Shown in pieces: positions 16,836 through 26,029 of a stretch of DNA of 64,000 nucleotides. The translations under genes were made by a program, and so were the position numbers. Each line of letters starts with the position of its first letter. The stretch's first letter is position 1. This DNA comes from CAZTAO01 sp964611645 (GTDB lineage: Bacteria > Armatimonadota > UBA5829): assembly GCA_964611645.1 (NCBI GenBank), contig CAZTAO010000001.1:124001-188000 (forward strand). The letters run 5' to 3'. A model generated the notes under the pieces. It had not been told where the DNA came from and made no database searches. It saw only the letters and a list, made by a program, of their open reading frames with translations.

Positions 16836-16925
16836 TACCGGCTCCCCCAAGTGATTCCTGCTTGATTGTACACGCCCACCCAAGCGCAGTCAACACGCCG
16901 ATTCGCTGATGGTTGGTTCGCGGAT

Positions 16926-17049
16926 GGTCAAGGATATGTTATCCTTGACCCGATTTCCGGACATGCTGTCCGGAAATCAGCTAACCAGACAAGGGAATGC
17001 GCAGGCAATATGCCTGTCGAACAGGGTCAGGGACAACATGTCCCTGACC
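16926..17049. repeat. Cassette of four consecutive perfect hairpins with 3-base loops
   Basis: Four palindromes follow each other. Hairpin 1: arm GGTCAAGGATA, loop TGT (16926-16950). Hairpin 2: arm GATTTCCGGACA, loop TGC (16952-16978). Hairpin 3: arm CAGGCA, loop ATA (17002-17016). Hairpin 4: arm GGTCAGGGACA, loop ACA (17025-17049). Arms of 1, 2 and 4 are 11-12 bases with no mismatch. The arm sequences differ, so the structure rather than the sequence is repeated. The cassette fills the divergent promoter region between the 210-residue hypothetical and the GH4 gene. Confidence 0.85.
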
Positions 17050-17071
17050 ATCAACATCTGACTATCAACAC

Positions 17072-17103
17072 CTGACCATTCCGCCGTCTGACCATTCCGC
17101 CGT
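17072..17103 (+). repeat. Tandem duplication of a 16-base unit
   Basis: CTGACCATTCCGCCGT occurs twice head to tail (17072-17087 and 17088-17103), immediately before the -35 box of the GH4 promoter. A looser 11-base repeat, TTCGCKGATGG (16902-16912 and 16917-16927), lies before the hairpin cassette. Confidence 0.8.
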
Positions 17104-17104
17104 C

Positions 17105-17134
17105 TTGACAACCCGTCTTCCCCCGCGCTATCAT
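17105..17134 (+). promoter_or_regulatory. Putative promoter of the GH4 gene
   Basis: A perfect -35 box TTGACA (17105-17110) and TATCAT (17129-17134) are separated by 18 bases. The leader to the start codon at 17178 would be about 35 bases and contains GGAGGTG. Confidence 0.6.
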
Positions 17135-17177
17135 ATCGCCGCCGAATCGGTTAGGCGCTTTTACGGAGGTGGGGACT

Positions 17178-18503
17178 ATGCGGGAGAAGATTGTGCTTGT
17201 GGGCGCGGGGAGCGCTATGTTTACCCGTGGGCTGGTGACCGACATGATCCTGCGTGGTTGGGAGGCTGAGGTTGCGCTCGTGGACATCGACCCCGAAGCC
17301 CTCGCCGCGGCGGAAGGCCTTACCCGGAAGATGGTCGCGGCAAGGCAGGCTCCCATTATGGTTTCTGCTTACCTGGACCGCCGCGAAGCCCTCCCCGGAG
17401 CCACCGCAATCATCTGCACGGTCGGTGTCGGAGGCAGGCAGGCATGGATGACCGACGTCCTCATTCCACGCAAGTACGGCATATTCCAGCCGGTGGGCGA
17501 CAGCGTTCTGCCGGGCGGTTCGAGCCGGGCTCTGAGGATGATCGGGGCGATGGTCGGAGTGGCTGAAGACATTCTGGACCTGGCACCCAACGCCCTCTTC
17601 TTCAACTACGGCAACCCCATGGGCCCGGTCTGCCGGGGCATCCGCAAGGCCACGGGTGCGAACGTGGTTGGCCTGTGCCATGGGGTGAACCATGTTGGAG
17701 TATTCCTGGCTCAGGCGCTTGGCGTGGACCCTGCGAGGACCAGATACACATCGGTCGGTATGAACCACCTCACCTGGTTCACCGAATTCCGAGTCGACGG
17801 CACGGACGCGATGCCCCAGCTTCATGAGGTCGCGCGAGCCAAGCTCAAGGAACTGGAATGCAAAGAGATCACAGACGAGTCGAACACATTCTCCTGGCGG
17901 CTGTTCGAGCTTTTCGGCGCATTCCCGGCTGTGTTGGACAGGCACGTGATGGAGTTCTTTCCGCAGATGCTTGCGCGAAAGGGCAGCTACTACGGCAAGA
18001 CCCCTGGCGTGGACTGCTACAGCATGGAGGACCTCATCCGCTACGGGGATGAGGTGTATGCCGAGATGAAGAGCGATGCCGCGCCGGACAAACCTCTGCC
18101 CGAAAACTACTTCGACAGGGCCGCAGGTGAGCACGAGCAGGTCACCGACATCATCGAGAGCATCCGGCAGGACAAGGGCCTGATCTTCAGCGCCAACCTG
18201 CCCAACACCGGCCAACTCCCGAACCTGCCGATGAACGCAATCGTGGAGGGGCCTGCCGTTGCCGATGCCGCCGGCCTTCGCCCGATAGCGCAACCACCGC
18301 TCCCGGCAGCGCTGGTAGGCACGCTTGCAGACAGATTTGCCTGTCAGGAGACCATAGTAGAAGCTGCGCTGGAAGGCAGCCGGGAGAAGTTCGTGCAGGC
18401 GCTGGTGATAGACGGGGCAGTGGAGTCGATAGAGTCTGCCTACAACCTGGCCGATGAATTGCTAACGGCCCACGCGCAATATCTGCCAAGATTCAGGCAG
18501 TAG
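17178..18503 (+). CDS. Glycoside hydrolase family 4 (alpha-galactosidase/alpha-glucosidase-like)
   Basis: A 441-residue NAD- and metal-dependent glycosidase working by redox elimination. The N-terminal Rossmann motif is VLVGAGSAMFTRGL (residues 5-19), followed by DIDPEAL, the family segment YGNPMGPVCRGI, CHGVNHV (His and Cys ligands of the divalent metal) and GMNHLTWF. Together these identify GH4; NPM and CHG are the hallmark. The substrate cannot be read from sequence; alpha-galactoside or alpha-glucuronide are the main options. The start ATG at 17178 is seven bases after GGAGGTG. It is followed at 53 bases by an MttB-family gene, probably a separate function. The enzyme is cytoplasmic, so its substrate must be imported. 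Confidence 0.88.
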   Translation: MREKIVLVGAGSAMFTRGLVTDMILRGWEAEVALVDIDPEALAAAEGLTRKMVAARQAPIMVSAYLDRREALPGATAIICTVGVGGRQAWMTDVLIPRKYGIFQPVGDSVLPGGSSRALRMIGAMVGVAEDILDLAPNALFFNYGNPMGPVCRGIRKATGANVVGLCHGVNHVGVFLAQALGVDPARTRYTSVGMNHLTWFTEFRVDGTDAMPQLHEVARAKLKELECKEITDESNTFSWRLFELFGAFPAVLDRHVMEFFPQMLARKGSYYGKTPGVDCYSMEDLIRYGDEVYAEMKSDAAPDKPLPENYFDRAAGEHEQVTDIIESIRQDKGLIFSANLPNTGQLPNLPMNAIVEGPAVADAAGLRPIAQPPLPAALVGTLADRFACQETIVEAALEGSREKFVQALVIDGAVESIESAYNLADELLTAHAQYLPRFRQ

Positions 18504-18555
18504 TCTCAGTCCTATAGGTCGGATATGCCTGCTTGTCCCATCCCAGGAGGTGCCC

Positions 18556-19983
18556 GTGCAAACAACCGTCCTTACCCAAGACCAGCTTGAAAAGATACAT
18601 AATACCTCACTGGCAATTCTGGAGAGGGTGGGGGTGGTGGTCCCGCACAAGGAGATGTTGTCTCTATTCGCTGATGCGGGCGCTTCTGTGGACTTCCCCG
18701 CCAACCGCGTGCGAATCCCAGCCGATTTGGTCAATAGGTGCATCGCCCAGGCTGGGAAGCAGTTCACCGTCTATGGGCGGGACGAGTCCAGGACCGCAGA
18801 GTTCGGCTTCGGCAGGCAGAGCTTCAACAGCATCGCGGGCGAGGCTTTGTGGCTGGAAGAGGTTGGGGGAGAGCGGCGGTATGCGACAATGGCGGATGTT
18901 GCCACGGCCTCCCGATTCGCCGACGCCTTGACCGGCATAGACATGGCCGGCGCGATGTCCGATCCTCACGAGGTTCCCGCGAGCTACCGGTGTGTGGAAG
19001 TGATGGCGACTATGCTCAAGAACACCACCAAGCCCATCCATTTCTGGTTCCACGACCGCCCCTCCGCCAGGTTCCTCGTCGATATGACAATCGCCCTCAG
19101 GGGCAGCCAGTCCGAGGCGGAGAAGTATCCGGTCACATACCCGTTTCTGGAGCCGATAAGCCCTCTGAGGTTTGCGTTCAACGGGGTGGACTTGCTCTTT
19201 GAGACCGCCCGCCTGAACCTGCCTGTCCCGATAGGCCCGATGGCGCAGATGGGATTGTCCGCCCCGGCTACCGTCGCAGGGACCATGGCCCAGGAGAACG
19301 CCGAGATTCTGGCTGGAATCTGCATCACCCAACTCATCAAGCCGGGCACTCCCGTCTGCTACGGCGGCATCTGCCACGCGTTCGACATGCGCACAACCCA
19401 GATGATCTTCGCGGGCCCTGAGCAGGCGATATTCGGGGTTGCGATGACCCAGATGGGCAAGAGCTACGGTCTGCCGGTGTATGTGAACGTAGGCCTTACA
19501 GACTCCAAGCGCCCGGACGCCCAGGCGGGGATGGAGTGCGCCGCAACAATGCTCCTCGCAGCCTCAGCCGGAGCGGACATATTGGGCCACATGGGCATCT
19601 GCGGGGTAGACCAGGCTGCGTCGCTGGATATGCTGGTGCTACAGGATGAGATGATCTCATATATGCACAGCGCGATGAGGGAGATAGACTTCTCCGATGA
19701 AGCTCTCGGTCTGGATATAGTCGAGGAGGTCGGTCCCGGAGGCAGTTTCATAGCCACCGACCACACAGCCGATCACTTCCGCAAAGAACTCTGGTTCCCC
19801 AGACTCTTCGACCGCGAGTTCTACCAGTCCTGGCTCGAGCACGGCGCAACCAGCATGGAAGACCGCTGCAGAGACCGCAAGCAAGACATTCTCGCTACCC
19901 ATCAGCCGGAACCCATAGATTCGTCGCTGGAGCGCGAACTGGACCGCATTGTCGAGGCGTCTAGGCAGGAGTTGGGCGGGTAG
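18556..19983 (+). CDS. Trimethylamine methyltransferase (MttB) superfamily protein, non-pyrrolysine
   Basis: A 475-residue TIM-barrel protein of the MttB superfamily, which passes methyl groups from quaternary or tertiary amines to a corrinoid protein. Recognisable segments are LEKIHNTSLAILERVGVVV at the N terminus, PADLVNRCI, TPVCYGG, AGMECAATMLLAASAGAD and LEHGATSMEDRCR close to the end. There is no in-frame amber codon inside; the TAG at the end is a normal stop, so this is a non-pyrrolysine member, like the glycine-betaine methyltransferase MtgB. No corrinoid protein or reactivase gene is adjacent. A GTG at 18556, five bases after AGGAGG, is preferred over the GTG at 18550 because the latter overlaps the Shine-Dalgarno. 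Substrate unknown. Confidence 0.82.
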   Translation: MQTTVLTQDQLEKIHNTSLAILERVGVVVPHKEMLSLFADAGASVDFPANRVRIPADLVNRCIAQAGKQFTVYGRDESRTAEFGFGRQSFNSIAGEALWLEEVGGERRYATMADVATASRFADALTGIDMAGAMSDPHEVPASYRCVEVMATMLKNTTKPIHFWFHDRPSARFLVDMTIALRGSQSEAEKYPVTYPFLEPISPLRFAFNGVDLLFETARLNLPVPIGPMAQMGLSAPATVAGTMAQENAEILAGICITQLIKPGTPVCYGGICHAFDMRTTQMIFAGPEQAIFGVAMTQMGKSYGLPVYVNVGLTDSKRPDAQAGMECAATMLLAASAGADILGHMGICGVDQAASLDMLVLQDEMISYMHSAMREIDFSDEALGLDIVEEVGPGGSFIATDHTADHFRKELWFPRLFDREFYQSWLEHGATSMEDRCRDRKQDILATHQPEPIDSSLERELDRIVEASRQELGG

Positions 19984-20047
19984 GGTTTGCCACGCCACCA
20001 GTAATCCTGCCCGGAGGGCCTGTTTAGCCTCTCGCGCTATCCGCAGC

Positions 20048-20806
20048 TTAGCCGCTCACATCAACACCCTTCCCCTTGAGATACTCCTTAAGTTCCGGGA
20101 TTCTGATGATGCCGAAGTGGAAGACTGACGCTGCAAGCAAGACCGTGGCCCCGGCTTCGACTGCTTCGACGAAGTGCTCCAGCTTCCCTGCGCCGCCTGA
20201 CGCCACTACCGGGCACGAAGCCACTTCAGCGGTCTTGCGGATGATAGGCAGATCGTAGCCAGTTCTGGCTCCATCGCCTGCTTTGCTTGTGGGCAGGATG
20301 CAGCCGACGCCGTAGCCGTTCACCCGCTTGGCCCACTCAACCGCGTCAAAGCCTGTGGCGGTCCTGCCGCCGTCGATGTAGACCTCGTAGCCGGAGGGCA
20401 TTGCGGCGTTCTGATCCACATCTATCGCAACTGTTACTCTGTTACCGCCAAACTCCCGCACCATCTCCGCTATTACTTCCGGCTGTCGGAACGCCGCGCT
20501 GCTGGTGGAGATCTTGTCCGCCCCCGCCTCAAGCACAGCCCCGGCCGACTTCGCGTCGCTGATGCCGCCGCCGACGGTAAACGGCACAGTTGCCGCCTCC
20601 GCGACCCGCTTCACCACGTCCAGCATAGTCGCACGGCCTTCCACGGTTGCAGTGATGTCAAGCATTGCCAGTTCATCCGCTCCTGCCGCGCAGTACGCCC
20701 GCGCGCACTCCACCGGGTCTCCCGCATCGCGGATGTCCACAAAATGCACACCCTTAACAACCCGTCCGTTCTGCATGTCCAAACAAGGCATGATACTGAT
20801 CCTCAT
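20048..20806 (-). CDS. hisF: Imidazole glycerol phosphate synthase cyclase subunit (HisF), divergent
   Basis: A 252-residue (beta/alpha)8 barrel. The catalytic Asp residues are in CLDMQNGRVVKG (residue 9) and VAIDVDQN, and phosphate-binding loops (TVGGGISD, VVASGGAGK) are intact. Aligned by eye with Thermotoga HisF, several positions differ: the Arg of the ammonia gate (R5) is Ser, the gate Glu (E167) is Cys, and the LLTSIDRDG loop reads LPTSKAGDG, so D174 is Ala while D176 remains. No hisH or other his gene is nearby. The start ATG at 20806 follows AAGGAG. It may still be the housekeeping HisF in a lineage-specific form, or a paralogue used for another amidotransfer or cyclisation. Family certain, role less so. 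Confidence 0.85.
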   Translation of the reverse strand: MRISIMPCLDMQNGRVVKGVHFVDIRDAGDPVECARAYCAAGADELAMLDITATVEGRATMLDVVKRVAEAATVPFTVGGGISDAKSAGAVLEAGADKISTSSAAFRQPEVIAEMVREFGGNRVTVAIDVDQNAAMPSGYEVYIDGGRTATGFDAVEWAKRVNGYGVGCILPTSKAGDGARTGYDLPIIRKTAEVASCPVVASGGAGKLEHFVEAVEAGATVLLAASVFHFGIIRIPELKEYLKGKGVDVSG

Positions 20807-20948
20807 TGATGCATCTCCTTTCGCAATCTGATATCGTTGCGCGGGAAACCGGTTGATCTGCCAAATCTGGTCGGTCTCATCACCGGTGAACCCGCCTTAC
20901 GCGTCTGCAATAGTCTTGGCCACGACTCGTGTTCCTTGGCTGCATCAG

Positions 20949-23900
20949 CTACTGGCCCCTCACGTAACCCTTCAGTTTCCAGCCGCTGTTGAGGTTCTCG
21001 TTGTCGCGGCAGAACATCCGTTGGGCAAGCAGTTGGCCTGCGTAGCTCGCCTTTAGAGCTATCTTCCAGTCAAGCAGCAGACCCTCGGTACCGTTGGGGG
21101 CAACAAGCACATCCTTGACGTAGACGATGCACTGGCTGTTTTCCAGCGTGATGTTTGTTCCGGGGGCATACCCGACGCCCCAACTTGTGTTCGCGTCGTT
21201 TCGGAGGAAGAGCTTGTCCTGTTTTGTGTCGTATAGCAAGAACACGGCGTTTGCCTGGCTGGATGTCACGCTCATCTGCAGATAGCACGTGCCGATGTCT
21301 GAGTAGCCGTTACCATCGGAGTATTCGGTTGTGAAGACCAGAGGCGTTTCTGTCTGCACATCCCCCGTGGAGGGGGTAACGCTGACACACACAGGGGCCA
21401 AGGGGGTAAAGTGCGTTCCCATTTTCTTCCATCCGTCATACAGCGAGGCAGCGTCGGTGACATACATCCAACTATAGAGGTTCTTGCCGGTCATGCTTGG
21501 CTTGAGCCTGAACACCCACATGAGTGTGAGGTCGTTGCCCACGATCTCGGGAGTTATATCCTTGACGTACACAATGCACTGGCTGTTCTCCAGCGTTATG
21601 TCGGCCCCGAGGGCGTATCCGCTGCCCCAACTGGTGTTTGCATCGTTCTTCAGATACAGCCTGTTTGCGGGTCGGTCATAGCACAGGAACATCGCGTTGG
21701 CTTGGCTGAAGTTCTCGCATATCAGCATGTAGCACTTGCGGATATCGGCATAGCCATTGGGGTCGCGGTAAAGGCTCTTGAGGAAAATCGGTTCATCGAT
21801 AGGCAAGACTTCATCGTTAGGGGTAATGCTGACTGCCAGCGGCTTGACCCCGTAGTAGATGCCCCTCAAATCCCAGCCGCGCGTAACGCCACCGACGTTC
21901 TGCATGTACATGTACCCGTTCAGCAACTTGATATCGAACGGGCTCTTCAAGGCGACTCGCCAGTTGACTGCCAGGTCCCCAATGTCAGCCGCCGAGGTTT
22001 CCGCCACATAGAAGAAGCACTGGCTATTCTCCAGCGTGACCGCCGTTCCAGGAGCGTATCCCGTTCCCCAACTGGTGTTGGCGTCATTCTTCAGATACAC
22101 CCTGTTCGCTACCCTGTCGTAGTAGAGCAGGACCGCGTTCGCCTGGCTCCACGAATCATTGATAAGCAGAAACGCTTTCTTGATGTCGGAGTATCCCGCT
22201 GTATCTCTGTACACAGTTGCGATTGTAATCGGGCTGGTCCCAAGAGACCCACCTGACGGGGAGATGCTGAGGTTCTCAAGCGCAAGAATGATAGTGACCG
22301 TATTGTCCACGCTGGTGGAACCCCGGTTGGCGTTGCCTGCCGCATCGTGGGCTACACCGGACGGGATAGTAGCTACAACCGTGCCGGTGTGCGACATGCC
22401 TGAGACCGCAACGGTGAATGTGTACGCGTCGAACCACGTGATTGCTGCCGTCGTGGGGCAGGCCGTGCCGGAGAGGGTTACTTCATTTGCGGTGAAATCG
22501 CTGACGGGCTCGCCGAAATGCACCCTGAAGTTGACGGGCGATGAGCCGGTCGGGTCCACTTGGGAGGGGTCCTGGTTGATCTCAACGGTCGGACCGACGC
22601 TGTCGTACACTACGATATTGTCCGTGCTCGTCGAAGCAAGGCTCCCGTTTCCGGCTGCGTCGTGAGCAGCATTGGCGCCAATTGTTGCCGCCACCACGCC
22701 CTGTTCGATCGTGCCTGTCACAGCGATAGAATAGATCTTCCCGCTGCCCATTACAGTCGCCGTGGCCGAACTGGCGGCTGACCAAAGAGTCACGTCCTCC
22801 GCGGTAAAATCAGAGACGGGCTCGCTGAAAACTACAACGAAGTTGATGGGCGCGGCCTTGGCCGGGTCGGGCTGGCTCGTGGCTTTGTTGACGGTCACCG
22901 TCGGGGCGACGCTGTCGTATATCACAGAGTTGTCAGTGCTGGTCGAGGCGGCATTGGGGTTGCCTGCCGCGTCGTGGGCAACGCCGGCAAGGAGCTTGGC
23001 GATTACCCCTCCCTGCGAAGTCATTCCCGTTACTTCTACCTTGTAGGTCTTGTGCTCGCCCATGTCAATGATCGCAGCCGTGGTCGGGTGGGCACCGCCT
23101 GTAAGCGTTACATCCGCGGGATCGAAATCAGTCACCACTTCGCTGAAGACGGTGGTGAAGTTTATCTGCGAGCCACCAGTGGGGTCACCCTGTCCCTCGG
23201 CTTGGTCTATGGTGACAGTGGGGCCAACTGTGTCGTAGATTACGGTGTTGTCGGCGCTGGTCGAGACTGAGCTTGGGTTGCCGAGGGCATCGGTAACAGC
23301 CCCAGCCACGACCCCTGCAGTCACGGTCCCATCACCCGTCATCCCTGACACATCGACCGTGTACGTGACGTGGTCTCCAGTGTCGGTTACCACGGCGTTT
23401 GTCGCCCCGGCGGTGCCAGACAAGGCGAGGTCCCCGGTCTCAAACCCCGTGACCGCCTCGCTGAACACCACTGTGAACTGGATCGGCGAGCCGTTGGTCG
23501 GGTCGGCCTGGCCGGAGGCCTTGTTGATGGTGACCGTCGGCCCGACGTTATCGAACGTCACCTGGTTATCCGTACTCGTGGATGCGGCATTGGAGTTTCC
23601 AGCCAGATCTATTGCGCGCCCCGCCTGAACCTGGGCGATCACTGTCCCAATCCCGGTCATCCCGGAAACAGCAACCGTGTAGGTGATGTGGTCGCCGGAA
23701 TCAGTGACCACTGCGGTAGTCGCTCCTGCGGTGCCGGACAGAGTCACATCTCCGGTTCCAAAGGTCGTGACAGCCTCACTGAAGACCACCCTGAACTGAA
23801 CAGGAGAAGTGTTCGTGGGATCAGCTTGGCCCGCGGCCTGGTTTATGGTAACCGTCGGTGGGGTCTTGTCGATGATATAGCTCTGCCCGGAGGTGAAGTT

Positions 23901-25757
23901 GGAGTTGTAGTCGTTGCCGCTGAGGTCCTGGATTGTCGCCGCTGAGAGAATATCGATGCATATGGTGCCGTTTCCGGAACCGGTATCCAGCGTGATATCG
24001 ACGGTCGCGGATGGCCCATCGTTCGGATTGATCTCGGTGATGGTATCCCCCGTGATGGAACCCGTCTTGGTCTTGGTGAGGTCCGGAGCATCAAGAGTAC
24101 TTGCGTCTATAGTCTCGTTGAATGTCACCCTCCACGTTACCTCGAAATCATTCGTCCGCTGGTCTGTCGGAACAAGCCGGTTCACTGAAAGCACGGTGGG
24201 AGGAGTATAGTCAATTATGTAAGTCATCCCGATAGTAAAGTTGGAGTCGCAGTCGTTACCTGCATAGTCACAGAACGCCGCCGCCGGAAGCACATCCAGG
24301 CGCAAAGTGCCATCGCCGCTGCCGGTATTCGCGGTCACATTAATGTAGCGGGGTGCATCTCCCGTCTCGCCTGGGGAAACTGAGGTGATCGACTCTCCAG
24401 TGATCGTACCCGACACGTCGGTCAGGGTGAAGTCCGATATGGAAACTGTGTCCATGTCAATGAGTTCGTTGCATTGTACTGACCACGTGACCTGCGCCGC
24501 GTGCGTATACTGCTCGCTGGGATCGTTGCGAGTGATTGAAGTCACGAACGGCGCCGTCTTGTCGATCTTGTATGTCTGGCCGGAGGTATAGTTGGAGTTG
24601 TAGTCATTGCCGGTCAGGTCCTGGATGGTTGCCGCCGCAAGAACGTTGAGCTGCAGAGTGCCGTCGCCCGTGCCGGTGTTGACCGTGACATCTATGTAGT
24701 CTGTGGACTTTGTGGTCGGGCTGGTCGAGGTCTTGGATTCCCCTGTGATAGTGCTCGAGACATCGACAAGGACAAAATCCGCGGTGCCCACCGTTGTCGC
24801 GTTAACGGTCTCACTGAACTTCACGCGCCAAGTCACAAATGCATCGTTTGTGTACTCATCCGTGGGAGTGTAACGTTCCACTGCGGTCACGGTCGGCGCG
24901 GTCCGGTCGATGATGTATGTCTGGCCGGTCATGAAACTGGAACCATAGTCGTTCCCGGCGAGGTCGCTGATAGTGGCCGGTGACTGGACGTCGAGCCGCA
25001 GGGTCCCGTCGCCGGAACCGGTGTTGACCGTTACGTCAATCGTTGTCGATCCGCCGAACGTCGGGGTGGTGGACGTGATCGATTCCCCCGTGACGGAACT
25101 CGAAACGTCGGTCAGCGTGAAGTCCGATGCCGACACCGTCGCCGCGTCAACGTATTCACTGAATGTAACTCGCCATGTCACCGAGGCTGCTGTCGTCCTT
25201 TGAGCGACGGGAGTCAGGCGGTTCACCGATGCCACGGTCGGAGGAATTCCGTCGACCTCGATGAACTTGTTGAAGCCAAGCGAACCGACTGTGCCGGGCG
25301 CGGGCAGAGTGAGGACAGCGTTGTTTCCGGCGGCATCCTTGATCGTCGCTGAGGGGATAAGGGTCAGCGCTCCGGTACTCACGTAATCCAGGTCGGGCGA
25401 AGAGTCGCCGAGTGCCACCGTGTAGTTGAAGATCAACGTAGTCGACCCACTGCCGCTGGTATACGCGACTTGAGAGTCTATAGTGCCCGTTTCCAGTTGG
25501 AACTGGGCGACGCCGCTGCCGGGGGTATAGGTCACGACTTCGCTGAACGTCACGCGAACGGGTATTACCGCGCCTGTTTTGTATATGTCGTTCGCCACAT
25601 TGCTGGTGACGTTGGTCACGGTTGGCGGAGTGATGTCTACATTGACTTCGTTGGCGGAGACAGCGCCCAGCAGCGACAGAGTCAGGACGGCAGCCAGGGC
25701 GACAGCCTTGAACAAACCGACGGTCTCTTGAACAGCTTCCCAAACACGAGCGTTCAT
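20949..25757 (-). CDS. Giant surface protein with ten Ig-like domains and the three-module C-terminal unit
   Basis: A 1602-residue secreted protein. A signal peptide ends about residue 35 (VLTLSLLGAVSANE). Then come one divergent and four similar Ig-like repeats of about 105 residues (each with VTWRVTFSE, NTGSGDGTLRLDV, AGNDY..F..GQTYIID) and five of about 90 residues with PTN-SPVQF, VVFSEAV, LSGTAG and NAASTSTDN. The last ~420 residues are three modules of about 135 residues, each carrying YRDxxGYADI-like, SQANAxxLxYD, YLKNDANTSWG and LENSQC motifs; the protein ends in SGWKLKGYVRGQ. The same unit closes three other proteins in this window. The start ATG at 25757 has AAGGAG; upstream extension is non-genic. 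An adhesin or surface-layer role is inferred. Confidence 0.82.
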   Translation of the reverse strand: MNARVWEAVQETVGLFKAVALAAVLTLSLLGAVSANEVNVDITPPTVTNVTSNVANDIYKTGAVIPVRVTFSEVVTYTPGSGVAQFQLETGTIDSQVAYTSGSGSTTLIFNYTVALGDSSPDLDYVSTGALTLIPSATIKDAAGNNAVLTLPAPGTVGSLGFNKFIEVDGIPPTVASVNRLTPVAQRTTAASVTWRVTFSEYVDAATVSASDFTLTDVSSSVTGESITSTTPTFGGSTTIDVTVNTGSGDGTLRLDVQSPATISDLAGNDYGSSFMTGQTYIIDRTAPTVTAVERYTPTDEYTNDAFVTWRVKFSETVNATTVGTADFVLVDVSSTITGESKTSTSPTTKSTDYIDVTVNTGTGDGTLQLNVLAAATIQDLTGNDYNSNYTSGQTYKIDKTAPFVTSITRNDPSEQYTHAAQVTWSVQCNELIDMDTVSISDFTLTDVSGTITGESITSVSPGETGDAPRYINVTANTGSGDGTLRLDVLPAAAFCDYAGNDCDSNFTIGMTYIIDYTPPTVLSVNRLVPTDQRTNDFEVTWRVTFNETIDASTLDAPDLTKTKTGSITGDTITEINPNDGPSATVDITLDTGSGNGTICIDILSAATIQDLSGNDYNSNFTSGQSYIIDKTPPTVTINQAAGQADPTNTSPVQFRVVFSEAVTTFGTGDVTLSGTAGATTAVVTDSGDHITYTVAVSGMTGIGTVIAQVQAGRAIDLAGNSNAASTSTDNQVTFDNVGPTVTINKASGQADPTNGSPIQFTVVFSEAVTGFETGDLALSGTAGATNAVVTDTGDHVTYTVDVSGMTGDGTVTAGVVAGAVTDALGNPSSVSTSADNTVIYDTVGPTVTIDQAEGQGDPTGGSQINFTTVFSEVVTDFDPADVTLTGGAHPTTAAIIDMGEHKTYKVEVTGMTSQGGVIAKLLAGVAHDAAGNPNAASTSTDNSVIYDSVAPTVTVNKATSQPDPAKAAPINFVVVFSEPVSDFTAEDVTLWSAASSATATVMGSGKIYSIAVTGTIEQGVVAATIGANAAHDAAGNGSLASTSTDNIVVYDSVGPTVEINQDPSQVDPTGSSPVNFRVHFGEPVSDFTANEVTLSGTACPTTAAITWFDAYTFTVAVSGMSHTGTVVATIPSGVAHDAAGNANRGSTSVDNTVTIILALENLSISPSGGSLGTSPITIATVYRDTAGYSDIKKAFLLINDSWSQANAVLLYYDRVANRVYLKNDANTSWGTGYAPGTAVTLENSQCFFYVAETSAADIGDLAVNWRVALKSPFDIKLLNGYMYMQNVGGVTRGWDLRGIYYGVKPLAVSITPNDEVLPIDEPIFLKSLYRDPNGYADIRKCYMLICENFSQANAMFLCYDRPANRLYLKNDANTSWGSGYALGADITLENSQCIVYVKDITPEIVGNDLTLMWVFRLKPSMTGKNLYSWMYVTDAASLYDGWKKMGTHFTPLAPVCVSVTPSTGDVQTETPLVFTTEYSDGNGYSDIGTCYLQMSVTSSQANAVFLLYDTKQDKLFLRNDANTSWGVGYAPGTNITLENSQCIVYVKDVLVAPNGTEGLLLDWKIALKASYAGQLLAQRMFCRDNENLNSGWKLKGYVRGQ

Positions 25758-25852
25758 TGCTTCTCTCCTTGGTGGGCTTCGACAACCACGTCCCATAACC
25801 GGCATAGAGAATCTAGGGTGCCACGAGTCACTCGCCCATTGCGGCCAAAGGT

Positions 25853-25861
25853 AGTATATCA
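25853..25861 (-). promoter_or_regulatory. Possible extended -10 promoter of the Ig-like surface protein
   Basis: On the minus strand TGATATACT (TGn plus TATACT) lies about 95 bases upstream of the start at 25757. No clear -35 is present at 17 bases, which extended -10 promoters tolerate. Confidence 0.35.
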
Positions 25862-25939
25862 CATGAACCCGACCACTTGGAGCAAATGCGCTCGGATCGA
25901 CCGGTCTGTATCCTTGAACCCGCGGCGATGGGCTGGCTT

Positions 25940-25968
25940 TTGACACATTTCGCACGAACGTATAGAAT
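25940..25968 (+). promoter_or_regulatory. Promoter of the ANTAR regulator/kinase operon
   Basis: A perfect -35 TTGACA (25940-25945), 17-base spacer, and -10 TAGAAT (25963-25968). The leader to 26030 is about 55 bases and contains a CAGGAGT Shine-Dalgarno. Confidence 0.65.
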
Positions 25969-26029
25969 TCAGTTGGCAATTCCAACGCCACTATCTACAA
26001 CCCCGAACACCGGCAGGAGTAAACAGGGC

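Noticed and set aside
17151..18293. 380-codon minus-strand frame opposite the GH4 gene
   Set aside because: The GH4 motifs fix the plus strand; the opposite frame is an effect of GC-rich codon bias.
18556..19983. Pyrrolysine-containing MttB
   Set aside because: No in-frame TAG lies within the family-length protein; the only TAG is at the end, followed by another stop 24 bases on. No pyl genes were seen.
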